Shown: positions 19,007 through 27,843, counted from the first letter of the stretch. The stretch is DNA of 64,000 nt from JACJXF01 sp964404825 (GCA_964404825.1 CAYOLQ010000003.1:1-64000); one strand, 5' to 3'. Program-made: numbers and translations. Notes: a model not told the origin generated them from the sequence alone.

Positions 19007-20356
19007 TCACAACTCAATGGCTTTCCCCGAATAAAAGTCAAGAATTTTAACTTTAAAAATATACTCGTATTTTGCCTGGGCAAGCTCGGAGCGGGCTTTG
19101 GAATAATTGTTTTTTGCAATGCTGAAATCGACTGCGTTTACAAGTCCCACCTCGTATTTCTGGCGGGTATAATTAAATGCCTCTTCATTAGATTTTACAG
19201 CTTCAAGAGCCGAATTGTATTTTTCAAATGCTCCCTGAGCATCGGTGTAAGACTGCTGAATATTTTTGTACAGAATCTGTTTCTGCTGTTCGAGTCTCAA
19301 TCTGGAATCTGCGAGATTTATTTTTGCCCTGGAGATAGCGGTCTGAGTCTGATACCGATTGAAAATGGGTATGCTTACTCCGAGTGTAAGCTGACTATAC
19401 TGTTTATCCTTCAGCTGATTGATAAGCGGGTAATTATATGTTGAGTCATTCGGATTGTATGCGCCGTTCTGATATCTGGAATAATACACTCCGCTGAGAT
19501 ATACCTCAGGACTTCTTTCTCCTCTTTGTACAGCAAGATTCTTCTCCGAACTTTTTACCCGGTAATCAGCAGCTAATATTTCGGGCATATTTGCCATGGC
19601 GATGCTTATTACCTCATTGAAAGACGCTGGCAACTTATTATTATCTACAGAAAGATCAACAGGATGTGATACGGCAAAATTGCCGATTGAATCCAGATCA
19701 AGTAACTGAACCAGATCTAGAACTGAAATCTGCAGACTGTTTTTGCTTATTGTAAAGTTAAGCTTTTCGGTAGCCGCCTGAGCCTGTATTTCGTACAACT
19801 GGCCCATTGCGACATTTCCTACCTCAACAAGCTTTTTGGTTTTTTCAACCTGCAGAAGGGTCACATCATACTGACTCTTTGCTACTTCAAGTATTTCCTC
19901 ATCAAAAAGAACCTGAAGATAATAATTCATAATCTGAAGAACAATATCATTCTTCGCTTTTTCAAGATCCTGTTTACTGCTCAGATATGAAAAGCGATTC
20001 TGACGAACGGTATTAAAATTCTGAAGACCGTTGAACAGAGTAAGCTCGCTCCTTACTCCCATCGAGCCATAGGTTTGTTGAGTGTTTTCCCATCTGTAAA
20101 CCTCATCAGTATTCAGCACCCTCCCCGAGCTAAGTGAATGCTCAATACCGGCGTTAAAAGCAGGAGTAAAATTGAAGTACGACTGTGTATAATTCTTTTC
20201 AGTAATTTCAGTTTGCAATTCTTGTCTTTTTACCTGGATGTTATTATCCAGAGCATAGTCAATACATTTTTCAAGGCTCCAGAGTTCTTTGTCCTGAGCC
20301 TGTAGGATTGGCAGATTAATAATAGTAAGCAGGAATATGAAACTGAATTTATTCAT
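19007..20356 (-). CDS. TolC-family outer-membrane efflux protein
   Basis: 449 residues when started at ATG 20356, which gives a signal peptide (MNKFSFIFLLTIINLPILQAQ). A longer reading to 20437 would overlap the upstream small gene and is rejected. Two OEP repeats are visible: LWSLEKCIDYALDNNIQVKRQELQ near the N-terminus, with long coiled-coil helices (~110-210 and ~330-420) and the repeat-2 start EVISIAMANMPEILAADYRV. The C-terminal FNYTRQKYEVGLVNAVDFSIA is the usual TolC signature. It forms the outer-membrane duct for the HlyD/ABC pump encoded upstream in the same operon. Confidence 0.92.
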   Translation of the reverse strand: MNKFSFIFLLTIINLPILQAQDKELWSLEKCIDYALDNNIQVKRQELQTEITEKNYTQSYFNFTPAFNAGIEHSLSSGRVLNTDEVYRWENTQQTYGSMGVRSELTLFNGLQNFNTVRQNRFSYLSSKQDLEKAKNDIVLQIMNYYLQVLFDEEILEVAKSQYDVTLLQVEKTKKLVEVGNVAMGQLYEIQAQAATEKLNFTISKNSLQISVLDLVQLLDLDSIGNFAVSHPVDLSVDNNKLPASFNEVISIAMANMPEILAADYRVKSSEKNLAVQRGERSPEVYLSGVYYSRYQNGAYNPNDSTYNYPLINQLKDKQYSQLTLGVSIPIFNRYQTQTAISRAKINLADSRLRLEQQKQILYKNIQQSYTDAQGAFEKYNSALEAVKSNEEAFNYTRQKYEVGLVNAVDFSIAKNNYSKARSELAQAKYEYIFKVKILDFYSGKAIEL

Positions 20357-20411
20357 GTTTTTAAATGGATTACTAAGCTTGTTTATTACTTCCAGGTTAT
20401 TTTTTTTTTTT

Positions 20412-20687
20412 TTATAGTACCTGAATATTCCTTGCATTTTCAGAAGGTGTAAATATCTGAATCAGCTCCCAATGATTGTCGTAATCTCTGATAGACTTTT
20501 TGAGTCTTTCGATTCTTGCCAGAGAAACAGATACTTCATCACCTTCATGGAAAAGATCCTCATCGCTGTCCCATGCAAATGATTCCACCCTGTAATTGAT
20601 AGTTTGCTTGTTTCCTCCCAAATTAAGAGTGATTTCAGCATGTTCGCTATCACCAAATCCCGGTATGGGTACACATAGATCTTTCAT
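20412..20687 (-). CDS. Small conserved-type protein in the efflux operon
   Basis: 91 residues, soluble, no signal peptide or membrane segment. It is mostly short beta strands at the start (GFGDSEHAEITLNLGGNKQTINYRVESFAWD), an acidic turn (DSDEDLFHEGDE) and a charged helix (ARIERLKKSIRDYDNHWELIQIF). I do not recognise a family. It lies between the ABC ATPase and TolC genes in the same direction, 55 bases before the TolC start, and its length, frame and position support a real gene. A role linked to the pump is inference from position only. Confidence 0.65.
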   Translation of the reverse strand: MKDLCVPIPGFGDSEHAEITLNLGGNKQTINYRVESFAWDSDEDLFHEGDEVSVSLARIERLKKSIRDYDNHWELIQIFTPSENARNIQVL

Positions 20688-20760
20688 AGCTCAATGTTTT
20701 AAAATTCAACCTTAATGTAACAGACTTGACATTTCTCAGCCTGAAATTAAAAAAAATTAA

Positions 20761-20770
20761 NNNNNNNNNN
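20761..20770. other. Assembly gap (10 N)
   Basis: Ten N at the 3' end of the ABC ATPase gene. The two sides do not join into one reading: left of the gap the minus strand has stops in the other frames and no recognisable protein. The true missing length is unknown and could include permease genes. Confidence 0.95.
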
Positions 20771-21486
20771 TCTCCACCAGCTAATTTTCGATTGAACCAA
20801 CTGAATAAATATGTAAGAAAATTTTCAGTTACAATATGCCCGTCAAAAAGCTGGATAATTCTGTGCGCCTTATCCGCATCACTTGGCGAGTGAGTTACCA
20901 TTATCACTGTTGTTCCCTCCTGATTAAGTTCCGAAAGCAGATTCATAACTTCTTCGCCATTTGCAGAGTCGAGGTTACCTGTTGGCTCATCGGCAAGAAT
21001 GAGCAAAGGTTTGGAGACCACTGCACGTGCAATTGCAACGCGTTGCTGCTGACCACCGCTTAATTGCTGAGGAAAGTGCTTTTTTCTGTGGGAGATTTTC
21101 ATTCTGTCTAAAACTTCCTCAACACGCTTTCTCCTGTCTGATGCAGAGACCTTCTGATAAAGTAGTGGGAGTTCCACATTTTCGAAAACATTCAGCTCAT
21201 CGATCAGATTAAAACTCTGGAATACAAATCCAATATTCGATTTACGCAGATTGGTTCTACCTCTTTCTGAATATCCGGATATTTCCACATTATTGAAATA
21301 AAACTGGCCTCCGGAAGGGTTATCGAGAAGGCCGAGAATATTCAGCAAAGTAGATTTTCCGCATCCTGAGGGTCCCATTATTGCAACGAATTCACCACTG
21401 GCTATTTCCAGGTTTACTTTATTCAGAGCAGTGGTTTCAACCTCATCGGTTTTAAAGATTTTAGTGAGTTCAACTGTTTTAATCAT
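20771..21486 (-). CDS. ABC transporter ATP-binding protein, MacB/LolD type (3' end in gap)
   Basis: About 238 residues are readable before the N run. Walker A GPSGCGKST (~38-46), Q-loop VFQSFNLIDEL, signature LSGGQQQRVAIARAVV and Walker B LILADEPTGNLDS, with H-loop VTHS, are complete and typical of the MacB/LolD/FtsE class. Family members normally end shortly after the strand reading GHIVTEN; here an unfamiliar tail (FLTYLFSWFNRKLAGG) runs into the gap, so the C-terminus may be mis-joined. It energises the pump formed with the HlyD and TolC proteins. The permease subunit expected next to it is absent from the visible sequence. Confidence 0.88.
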
Positions 21487-21525
21487 GGTGATTGTGTATT
21501 AGGTTTATTATTCTGGTAATCAGGG

Positions 21526-22785
21526 TTATTTTAAAATCAGTTTATCTACATTTCCAAAGTTATCATAACTGCTTATTATTACTTTCTCGCCCTCCTGCAA
21601 ACCATCAAGAACTTCGTAAAACCTTGGGTTCTGTCTGCCAATGGAAATAGTTCTTTTCAGAGCAAATTCCCCTGAAGGGTCTACAACATATACCCATTGA
21701 CCTCCTGTGCTCTGATAAAAGCCTCCCTTAGAAAGAAGAACTGCAGTTTGTGATTCGCCCAGCTCTAATTTAATACGGGAAGTCTGCCCGATTTTTATCT
21801 GGGGAGGAACTTCTTCTGAAAAAATCATATCTACAGCAAACCTGCCATTCTGAACTTCAGGATACATCTTTACCAGTTTCGCCTGATAGGTCTTTCCTGA
21901 AAAATCGCATGAAGCAATTAATCCTCTGTCGATTCGTGCGATATAGTGTTCATCAACGTCTACGCGCAGCTTGTATGAATCAAGGATATTCATTGTTCCA
22001 ACACGAGTGCCATAATTCACCACCTCTCCTATTTCGGGATTAAGTGTGGCAAGTTCACCATCTACGGGGGCTTTAATATTCAGATTATCAAGTCTTTTGC
22101 GGGTAAGATCCATATTGATGGTCATTCGCTGGACTGATTCTTCGAGGGTACTAACCTGCACACCACGGTAAAGTGAGTCGTTCCTGTGGTTTGCAATGTA
22201 TAAATCGAGTAGTTTCACAGAAGTAAAATAATCTTCTTTCGATTGCTGAAAATCCTCAAGAGATATATGGTTTTCCTTAATCAGTTCCTGATTTTTCTCA
22301 TAGGCGCGCTTTTCCTTATTAACCTGTTTTGTACGTTCAAGGATCTGAATATTTGAATTCAGCAACTGCTGGTCCATCATAAGCCTTGCTGTTCTGAGTT
22401 CACTTACAGCTCTTGCCACAGCTGCCTCGTTATTTGAAATTTCAAGAATCAGATTATTATTCGACAGACGGATTATAGCTTCTCCCTTTTTTAGCATACT
22501 GCCTTCTTCCCTGAGTTTTTCTTCAACCCTTCCTCCTTCAACCGCATCAAGAAAAATAGTCTGAATGGGTTCAACAACCCCCTGCACAGCTATATAATCC
22601 TGAAAAATATCTTTTTTAACATCTTCGATGGTAATTTTTCCGGTATCGACATTAAGCTTAGTGGATTTATCGCCAAAAAAAATATTAAAAATAATAAGTA
22701 TAAAAGCCAAAGAGCCAAGCCCAATCCAGATGGTTTTTTTGCTTAAACCCTTTTTCTTTTCAATTTTTTTATCCATTCCGTCCAT
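21526..22785 (-). CDS. HlyD/RND-type periplasmic adaptor of the efflux pump
   Basis: 419 residues. One N-terminal membrane anchor (KKTIWIGLGSLAFILIIFNIFFG, ~17-39) is followed by a barrel-sandwich half (VQGVVEPIQTIFLDAVEGGRVEEK), a long coiled-coil hairpin (~125-235), the second lipoyl half (NIKAPVDGELATLNPEIGEVV), and beta-barrel and membrane-proximal domains (GQTSRIKLELGE, QWVYVVDPSGEFALKR). It links the inner-membrane ABC part to TolC. It is the first gene of a minus-strand operon with the ATPase 39 bases downstream. A sigma-54 promoter sits just upstream, divergent from the NtrC-type regulator. Confidence 0.9.
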   Translation of the reverse strand: MDGMDKKIEKKKGLSKKTIWIGLGSLAFILIIFNIFFGDKSTKLNVDTGKITIEDVKKDIFQDYIAVQGVVEPIQTIFLDAVEGGRVEEKLREEGSMLKKGEAIIRLSNNNLILEISNNEAAVARAVSELRTARLMMDQQLLNSNIQILERTKQVNKEKRAYEKNQELIKENHISLEDFQQSKEDYFTSVKLLDLYIANHRNDSLYRGVQVSTLEESVQRMTINMDLTRKRLDNLNIKAPVDGELATLNPEIGEVVNYGTRVGTMNILDSYKLRVDVDEHYIARIDRGLIASCDFSGKTYQAKLVKMYPEVQNGRFAVDMIFSEEVPPQIKIGQTSRIKLELGESQTAVLLSKGGFYQSTGGQWVYVVDPSGEFALKRTISIGRQNPRFYEVLDGLQEGEKVIISSYDNFGNVDKLILK

Positions 22786-22810
22786 TTGCGAATAATTTTA
22801 ACACTAAAAG

Positions 22811-22827
22811 TAGCACAGATTATGCCA
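22811..22827 (-). promoter_or_regulatory. Sigma-54 (-24/-12) promoter of the efflux operon
   Basis: On the minus strand the sequence TGGCATAATCTGTGCTA has the invariant GG (22826-22825) and GC (22814-22813) separated by exactly ten bases, with the surrounding TGGCA and TGCT matching the RpoN consensus. Transcription would start near 22801, about 16 bases before the HlyD start codon. A divergent NtrC-family activator gene supports the call. Confidence 0.8.
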
Positions 22828-22913
22828 AATCCTATATATTATTGAAATAATGTGCCTTAACCTTAATTTCAGATGCTATTCATGTATAAAATATGTTCGG
22901 TTATGTAACAATT

Positions 22914-22933
22914 ATTGTTCGGATTCGAACAAT
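22914..22933. promoter_or_regulatory. Palindromic activator-binding site (putative UAS)
   Basis: ATTGTTCG and CGAACAAT form a perfect 8-bp inverted repeat around GATT. A further half-site TGTTCG lies at 22894-22899. The site is about 110-130 bases upstream of the predicted sigma-54 start, the usual distance for an NtrC-type enhancer, and 60 bases before the regulator's own ATG. Binding by the adjacent regulator is inferred. Confidence 0.65.
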
Positions 22934-22992
22934 CAAAAAAAAACTTGTAATATTGAGTAATTGTTTTTCCTGAAAAATCAAATATAGTAAAA

Positions 22993-24369
22993 ATGAATTC
23001 GAAGACTGGCAAAATACTGATTGTTGATGATAATGAAGATATTTTATTTGCCCTCCGGCTCCTGTTAAAACAGAGTGCTGAAAAAGTTGAGACCATCAGT
23101 AATCCGGAAAAAATTCCTGCTCTTTTAGCTCAGGAAGACTGGGATGTAATTCTTCTGGATATGAATTTTACCAAGGATGCTATCAGTGGTCAGGAAGGTT
23201 ACGAGTGGCTTCAGAAAATTATTTCGCTGGATCCGAATGCCGTTGTGGTATTTATTACAGCTTACGGAGATGCAGAGAAAGCAGTGAGGGCAATTAAGGA
23301 AGGAGCTACCGACTTTGTTCTCAAACCATGGCAGAATGAAAAGATTCTGGCAACAATAAATTCTGCCCTGAAATTGCGCAGATCCAAAGTTGAGGTTGAA
23401 GGATTAAAACAAAAACAACGTCAGATTTCCGCTGTACTGGACCAGCCTTTTACCGATTTTATTGGTAATTCAGAGGAAATGAACCGGGTTTTTACTACTA
23501 TCAAAAAAGTTGCAGCTACGGATGCGAACATACTTATTCTTGGTGAAAACGGTACCGGTAAAGAACTTGTTGCCCGATCCCTTTACAGAAACTCACATCG
23601 CAGAGATGAAGTTTTTATTAGTGTGGATCTTGGTTCAATTGCTGAAACTTTGTTTGAATCGGAACTTTTCGGTCACGAAAAAGGAGCATTTACCGATGCC
23701 CGGCAAATGAAACAGGGTCGTTTCGAAATTGCTTCCGGAGGCACATTATTCCTCGATGAAATTGGAAATCTGACCCCGCAGATGCAAACAAAACTTCTTA
23801 CCATCATTGAACGGCGTGAAGTTATAAGGGTTGGGGCAAATAAGCCAATCCCCATTAATGTAAGACTCATATGCGCCACGAATAATGATATTCACAAGGA
23901 TGTGGACGAAGGCCGGTTCCGTCAGGATTTACTTTACAGGGTAAATACCGTGGAGATCCATTTACCTCCTCTTCGTGACAGGACGGGCGATCTGCTCCTG
24001 CTTTCGGATCATTTCATTAAAATATATTCGAAAAAATACAAGAAAAACATTAAAGGTCTGCTTTCTTCATCATTAAAAAAACTTCAGCAATATCATTGGC
24101 CGGGGAATGTAAGGGAACTGCAGCATTCCATTGAGCGGGCAGTAATCATGTCGGACGGAGATATGCTTTCGCCCGATGATTTTATCCTTAGCAGCAGTTC
24201 AAAGAAATCCGGAGAACTTGAACTAAATACCTTTAACCTTGACGAAATTGAAAAAACAATTATTCAGAAAGTTCTGAAACAACATCAGGGAAATATATCC
24301 CAGGCTGCACAGGATTTGGGCCTGACACGTACGTCCCTTTATCGTAGAATGGAAAAACATGGTTTATAA
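22993..24369 (+). CDS. Sigma-54-dependent NtrC-family response regulator
   Basis: 458 residues. The receiver domain (1-125) has the acidic pair VDDNED and phospho-acceptor Asp at ~56 (ILLDMNF). The AAA+ domain (~150-380) has Walker A GENGTGKE, the sigma-54 contact loop GAFTDA in place of GAFTGA (a variant often seen in Bacteroidota), Walker B GGTLFLDEIGN, and NVRLICATN. A Fis-type HTH ends the protein (GNISQAAQDLGLTRTSLYRRMEKHGL). It activates RpoN promoters when phosphorylated. Its stop overlaps the kinase gene start by 11 bases, so the two are translationally coupled. The likely target is the divergent efflux operon. Confidence 0.93.
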   Translation: MNSKTGKILIVDDNEDILFALRLLLKQSAEKVETISNPEKIPALLAQEDWDVILLDMNFTKDAISGQEGYEWLQKIISLDPNAVVVFITAYGDAEKAVRAIKEGATDFVLKPWQNEKILATINSALKLRRSKVEVEGLKQKQRQISAVLDQPFTDFIGNSEEMNRVFTTIKKVAATDANILILGENGTGKELVARSLYRNSHRRDEVFISVDLGSIAETLFESELFGHEKGAFTDARQMKQGRFEIASGGTLFLDEIGNLTPQMQTKLLTIIERREVIRVGANKPIPINVRLICATNNDIHKDVDEGRFRQDLLYRVNTVEIHLPPLRDRTGDLLLLSDHFIKIYSKKYKKNIKGLLSSSLKKLQQYHWPGNVRELQHSIERAVIMSDGDMLSPDDFILSSSSKKSGELELNTFNLDEIEKTIIQKVLKQHQGNISQAAQDLGLTRTSLYRRMEKHGL

Positions 24370-25717
24370 AAATTTCAGGTTTAATCTAATTATCAGGATA
24401 GGGCTTTTTACCCTTTCTGTTTTCCTGTTCTTCTATTTTTTATACCGGGAGGCCCACATAACTCCTGCATTAATTTTATTACTTATTGTACTTCAGATTT
24501 ATTCGCTGTATCGGTATGTAGATAAGACAAACCGCGACCTTGCGAGTTTTCTCGAATCCATTCGCTTTTCAGAGTTTACCCGCTCGTTTCAGATAGAAGG
24601 AATGGGTGCTTCGTTTAATGAGCTCAACAGGGCATTTAACGATGTTATCAGCGACTTTCAGACTGTACGGTCGGAAAAAGAAGAGCATTTTCATTATCTG
24701 CAGAGCATTGTTCAGAATATCGATGTTAGTATAGTTGCATATCAGCACGACGGTAATATCGAGATGATTAACAAATCGGCTAAAAAGCTTTTTCAACTTG
24801 GTTCCGTTAAGAATATCAGCGCACTGGCACCCCTTAGTGAAAGCCTGGTGCAGACACTTCTGACAATAAAACCCGGTGAAAACAAACTGGTAAAAGTTCA
24901 GGATGAGGACGACCTTCTTCAACTGGCTATTAATGCCACCGAGTTTAAAATTAAGAACAAAGTTATTGTGCTGGCTACTATTAAAAATATTCAGAACGTA
25001 CTTGAAGAGCAGGAAACAGAAGCATGGCAGAAGCTAATCCGTGTATTGACACATGAAATAATGAACTCAATAACACCTATTGCCAGTCTTTCATCCACTC
25101 TTGAAACCATACTCAACGATTTCAATAAAAACAAAAAGGATAATGCTCCCATGGACCATGAAACTGTTGATGAGATTCAGCAGCAGTTGCAGCATGTTGA
25201 AACGTTTTTGAGTCGGNNNNNNNNNNTTCATTTTGTGAATACATACCGGAATCTTACCCGTATCCCTAAGCCCAATTTTAAAATCACCCGGGTTTCTGAA
25301 TTATTTAACAATATATCAAGGTTGCTTGAAAAGGATTTTGAGACACAGAAAATCGGACTAAGCATAAGTCTGGAGCCTGTAAGTCTTGAAATTTCCATGG
25401 ATGAACAACTGATAGAACAGGTACTGATAAATCTAATCAAAAATTCAGTTCATGCACTTGAAGGAAGGACCGATGCACGTATTGAATTGCGGGCCTATTT
25501 AAACAAAAGAGGAAGACCTACCATTCAGGTTTACGATAATGGTATCGGGATTCTTAAAGATGTGCTTGACAAGGTTTTCATACCTTTTTTTACCACCAAA
25601 CCATCAGGGTCAGGCATTGGATTAAGTCTTTCGAGGCAGATTCTCAAACTACACGGCGGAACAATAACTGCTCAGTCGGAACCGGATGTGGAGACAACTT
25701 TTACAATGACATTCTGA
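24359..25717 (+). CDS. NtrB/NtrY-like sensor histidine kinase (contains an assembly gap)
   Basis: About 452 residues, start overlapping the regulator gene. Two hydrophobic segments (~9-25 and ~32-47) anchor it. A short linker and PAS-like domain follow (EHFHYLQSIVQNIDVSIVAYQHDG). The dimerisation/His motif is RVLTHEIMNSITPIASL (His intact), and the ATPase domain has N-box QVLINLIKNSVHAL, G1 VYDNGIGI and G2 TTKPSGSGIGLSLSRQI. The 10-N gap at 25217-25226 falls in the helix before HFVNTYRNLTRIPKP; the frame is the same on both sides, so only a few residues are probably missing. It should phosphorylate the coupled NtrC-type regulator. Confidence 0.9.
   Translation: MVYKNFRFNLIIRIGLFTLSVFLFFYFLYREAHITPALILLLIVLQIYSLYRYVDKTNRDLASFLESIRFSEFTRSFQIEGMGASFNELNRAFNDVISDFQTVRSEKEEHFHYLQSIVQNIDVSIVAYQHDGNIEMINKSAKKLFQLGSVKNISALAPLSESLVQTLLTIKPGENKLVKVQDEDDLLQLAINATEFKIKNKVIVLATIKNIQNVLEEQETEAWQKLIRVLTHEIMNSITPIASLSSTLETILNDFNKNKKDNAPMDHETVDEIQQQLQHVETFLSRXXXXHFVNTYRNLTRIPKPNFKITRVSELFNNISRLLEKDFETQKIGLSISLEPVSLEISMDEQLIEQVLINLIKNSVHALEGRTDARIELRAYLNKRGRPTIQVYDNGIGILKDVLDKVFIPFFTTKPSGSGIGLSLSRQILKLHGGTITAQSEPDVETTFTMTF
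25217..25226. other. Assembly gap (10 N) inside the histidine kinase gene
   Basis: Ten N. The reading frame on both sides agrees if the run is taken at face value, and the protein resumes at a family-typical motif (HFVNTYRNLTRIPKP), so the true gap is likely short. Confidence 0.95.
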
Positions 25718-25734
25718 TTTTTATCCGCACGGTA

Positions 25735-26199
25735 TTACTCCCCGGCAGACTTTGAGACAATAACACAATTATTGAGTAATACGTCTAATAGCATTCCTGA
25801 GCACTCACCTCTGACGGTAATCTGATCCCCCGGGATTATACTGACCTTATTACTTGATTTAATATCGCTGAAAGTGCATATTACTCCTGAATAATGATCG
25901 TCGGGGCGAAGGATTATGTTTAAGGTACTATCGATAGAACCGAATTCAACCTGTGCTACGTTCCCTGTTACTTCTAACACTTTTTTACCATATTTCGCAT
26001 TGGCAGCGTTCTCATCAGATTCAAATGCCTGGTATAATTCTACTGAACTAAGCGTAAATGCAGGCTTTGCTTTAGTAAGATCAGAATGCTTACGTGTGAA
26101 TTGAAAAACTCCAAACAGCACTCCGCTGATGATAAGCAATAATGCTATTACCGCAGAAATACGAAAGGTTTTTGTTTTTGTGAAAGTCGGACAGGCCAT
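25735..26199 (-). CDS. OB-fold (tRNA_anti-like) membrane-anchored protein
   Basis: 154 residues. A single N-terminal membrane helix (VIALLLIISGVLFGVFQF, ~15-32) precedes a short spacer and an OB-fold domain of the tRNA_anti-like type: LSSVELYQAFESDENAANAKYGKKVLEVTGNV, then ICTFSDIKSSNKVSIIPGDQITVRGECSG and LNNCVIV. Members of this family occur in small envelope clusters with YceI proteins; the ligand is unknown. It begins 5 bases after the YceI gene ends on the same strand, so the two are surely one transcript. Confidence 0.78.
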   Translation of the reverse strand: MACPTFTKTKTFRISAVIALLLIISGVLFGVFQFTRKHSDLTKAKPAFTLSSVELYQAFESDENAANAKYGKKVLEVTGNVAQVEFGSIDSTLNIILRPDDHYSGVICTFSDIKSSNKVSIIPGDQITVRGECSGMLLDVLLNNCVIVSKSAGE

Positions 26200-26204
26200 T
26201 TTAA

Positions 26205-26753
26205 TTAATTTAATTTTGTGTATTTTATATCAACAGTAAGTTCAATTTCTTTTGCAATTTTATCTCTTACAATACCGGGGATTTCAATTTTATAATCCTC
26301 AGGCTTAAGTTTAAAATTTGAATTTGCCACAATACCATCCTTCAGTACTTCGATGGTACCTGAAGTGGATATTGCATTGGTAATTCCGTGCATACTCATT
26401 TCCCCTTCCACCAAAACAGAATAAACTCCGGGTTTTGCAAAATCGACCTGTGAAATATTTACAATTTTACCTTTAAAAGTCGATTTCGGATAAACTTCAG
26501 AATTCATGTAATTTTCATTGAAGTGCTCTTCCATAAGGGCTTTTTCGAACCTGAAGGATTTTATAAGCACCTGAAAAACAATATCCCCGGTTGCAACATC
26601 AATTATACTTGCAACCTGGTTGTTATCGGCCTTAATATCTTCAACCGGAGTACTGGAAAAAAAACCAATATAACCGTTCTTTCCGCTATACTTCTGAGCG
26701 TTCAGAGTAAGACTGAGAAAGAGAACCAGAGTAAATAGTGTTGAGTTTTTCAT
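26205..26753 (-). CDS. YceI-family secreted lipocalin-like protein
   Basis: 182 residues with a signal peptide (MKNSTLFTLVLFLSLTLNAQ). The YceI beta-barrel pattern is clear: GYIGFFSSTPVEDIKADNNQVASIIDVATGDIVFQVLIKSFRFEKALMEEHFNENYMNSEVYPKSTFKGKI, then GEMSMHGITNAISTSGTIEV and a final KEIELTVDIKYTKL strand. The family binds isoprenoid-like lipids in the periplasm. Its neighbours (tRNA_anti-like, DUF5777 and a monohaem cytochrome) suggest an envelope redox or quinone-related role, which is inference. Confidence 0.88.
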   Translation of the reverse strand: MKNSTLFTLVLFLSLTLNAQKYSGKNGYIGFFSSTPVEDIKADNNQVASIIDVATGDIVFQVLIKSFRFEKALMEEHFNENYMNSEVYPKSTFKGKIVNISQVDFAKPGVYSVLVEGEMSMHGITNAISTSGTIEVLKDGIVANSNFKLKPEDYKIEIPGIVRDKIAKEIELTVDIKYTKLN

Positions 26754-26781
26754 TTTTTTAAAATAAAGTTAATGCTCTAAT

Positions 26782-26830
26782 GCCCCCACCCCTAACCCCT
26801 TACCCGGGTGGTAGGGGTTTGGGGTGGGGC
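26782..26830. repeat. GC-rich palindromic hairpin between genes
   Basis: A 17-base arm at 26784-26800 (CCCCACCCCTAACCCCT) pairs with its reverse complement at 26813-26829 except for one mismatch, with TACCCGGGTGG in the loop. Hairpins of this CCCCTAACCCC type are widespread between Bacteroidota genes. It lies between the DUF5777 gene and the YceI gene on the same strand and may attenuate or end transcription; no T-run follows. Confidence 0.75.
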
Positions 26831-26878
26831 AAATCAAAACGTCACATGCTTCATTTAACAAGTTGCCAGAAATTAAGT

Positions 26879-27787
26879 TCAGTATGATTCATTCCGGTTT
26901 TTTTTAAGACTAAATACACGGGAGATATTAAAACCAAAATGAATATCTCCTTTTTCCCATTGGCCGGTGGTTTCGGTAATAAAGCCCTTCTCTATCATGG
27001 CAAGGGAATTGGTAAGCATGAGCTGGAAAACATGGCCTCCGGTTTCGAGGTCCACTCCTATTGCCAGCGGATTGTATGTTTGAGTGCCTGTGCTATTCTC
27101 CAGAGGATTAAATATATGATAATACTCCGTGTTAAAACTAAGCCGTGAAGTTATCTTCATTCTTCCTCCAAGTCCTAATGCATAGGTATCGTTGGGATCC
27201 GTCTCCAGCCCTACAAGGTTTCTATGCACAAGTGTCGGGCTTATCTGCGCTGAAAAACGGGGGCCAAATTTTCTCCCGACCAAAAGCTGATGAGAATATG
27301 ATAATCGGGATCGGAAATAATTCTCCCTCTCCGGATCGGTCCATTTGAGCGAATTAAGCGCAAGAGAGCTGAACCATGAAACAGAAACCGGCATGGTTAC
27401 TTTACCTGTGGATTGTCTGAACAGGCTGATTTTTGTAAAACCATCAAAGGTTTTTTCGTAGGTACCTCTCCCCAGACCAATCATAATCCAGTCATACAAT
27501 CCATATTCAAGGCTAAAATGTATATGAGCCTGATCGAGTCCCCATAGTTCATAAGCACCACCGTTAAGTCGTCCAAAACGATGTGAAATTCTGAAATCCA
27601 TTTGCTGTTTCCGCATTCGTTCAATGGATTGTCCGTTTACAATATGGGTGGATTTAAATGTTGCCGAGGTGTAATTTGTCTCCGGTTCAACAGATGCATC
27701 GAGCATGTCCAAAAGATCATCCTGTGCAAATACAGTAGTGCTCATGGCAAAAAGCAGCAGTGTTAGAAAAAGTTTCAAATGTTTCAT
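26879..27787 (-). CDS. DUF5777-family beta-barrel protein
   Basis: 302 residues with a signal peptide (HLKLFLTLLLFAMSTTVFAQ). The family-typical N-terminal phrase VNGQSIERMRKQQMDFRISHRFGRLNGG and LWGLDQAHIHFSLEYGLYDWIMIGLGRGTYEKTFDG are present, followed by barrel strands. DUF5777 proteins are predicted outer-membrane barrels of unknown function, often next to c-type cytochromes and YceI proteins, as here. It lies 56 bases downstream of the cytochrome gene and is probably co-transcribed. Confidence 0.85.
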   Translation of the reverse strand: MKHLKLFLTLLLFAMSTTVFAQDDLLDMLDASVEPETNYTSATFKSTHIVNGQSIERMRKQQMDFRISHRFGRLNGGAYELWGLDQAHIHFSLEYGLYDWIMIGLGRGTYEKTFDGFTKISLFRQSTGKVTMPVSVSWFSSLALNSLKWTDPERENYFRSRLSYSHQLLVGRKFGPRFSAQISPTLVHRNLVGLETDPNDTYALGLGGRMKITSRLSFNTEYYHIFNPLENSTGTQTYNPLAIGVDLETGGHVFQLMLTNSLAMIEKGFITETTGQWEKGDIHFGFNISRVFSLKKNRNESY

Positions 27788-27843
27788 TTTTTGACGATTG
27801 GAAACTAAAATAAGTTTGAATTTATTACTCGGTACATCTCGAA

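Noticed and set aside
18989..19444. 151-codon plus-strand reading opposite TolC
   Set aside because: Opposite strand of a well-supported gene; low-complexity Phe/Ile-rich peptide.
20357..20437. N-terminal extension of the TolC protein
   Set aside because: It overlaps the upstream small gene and has no signal peptide; ATG 20356 begins a proper one.
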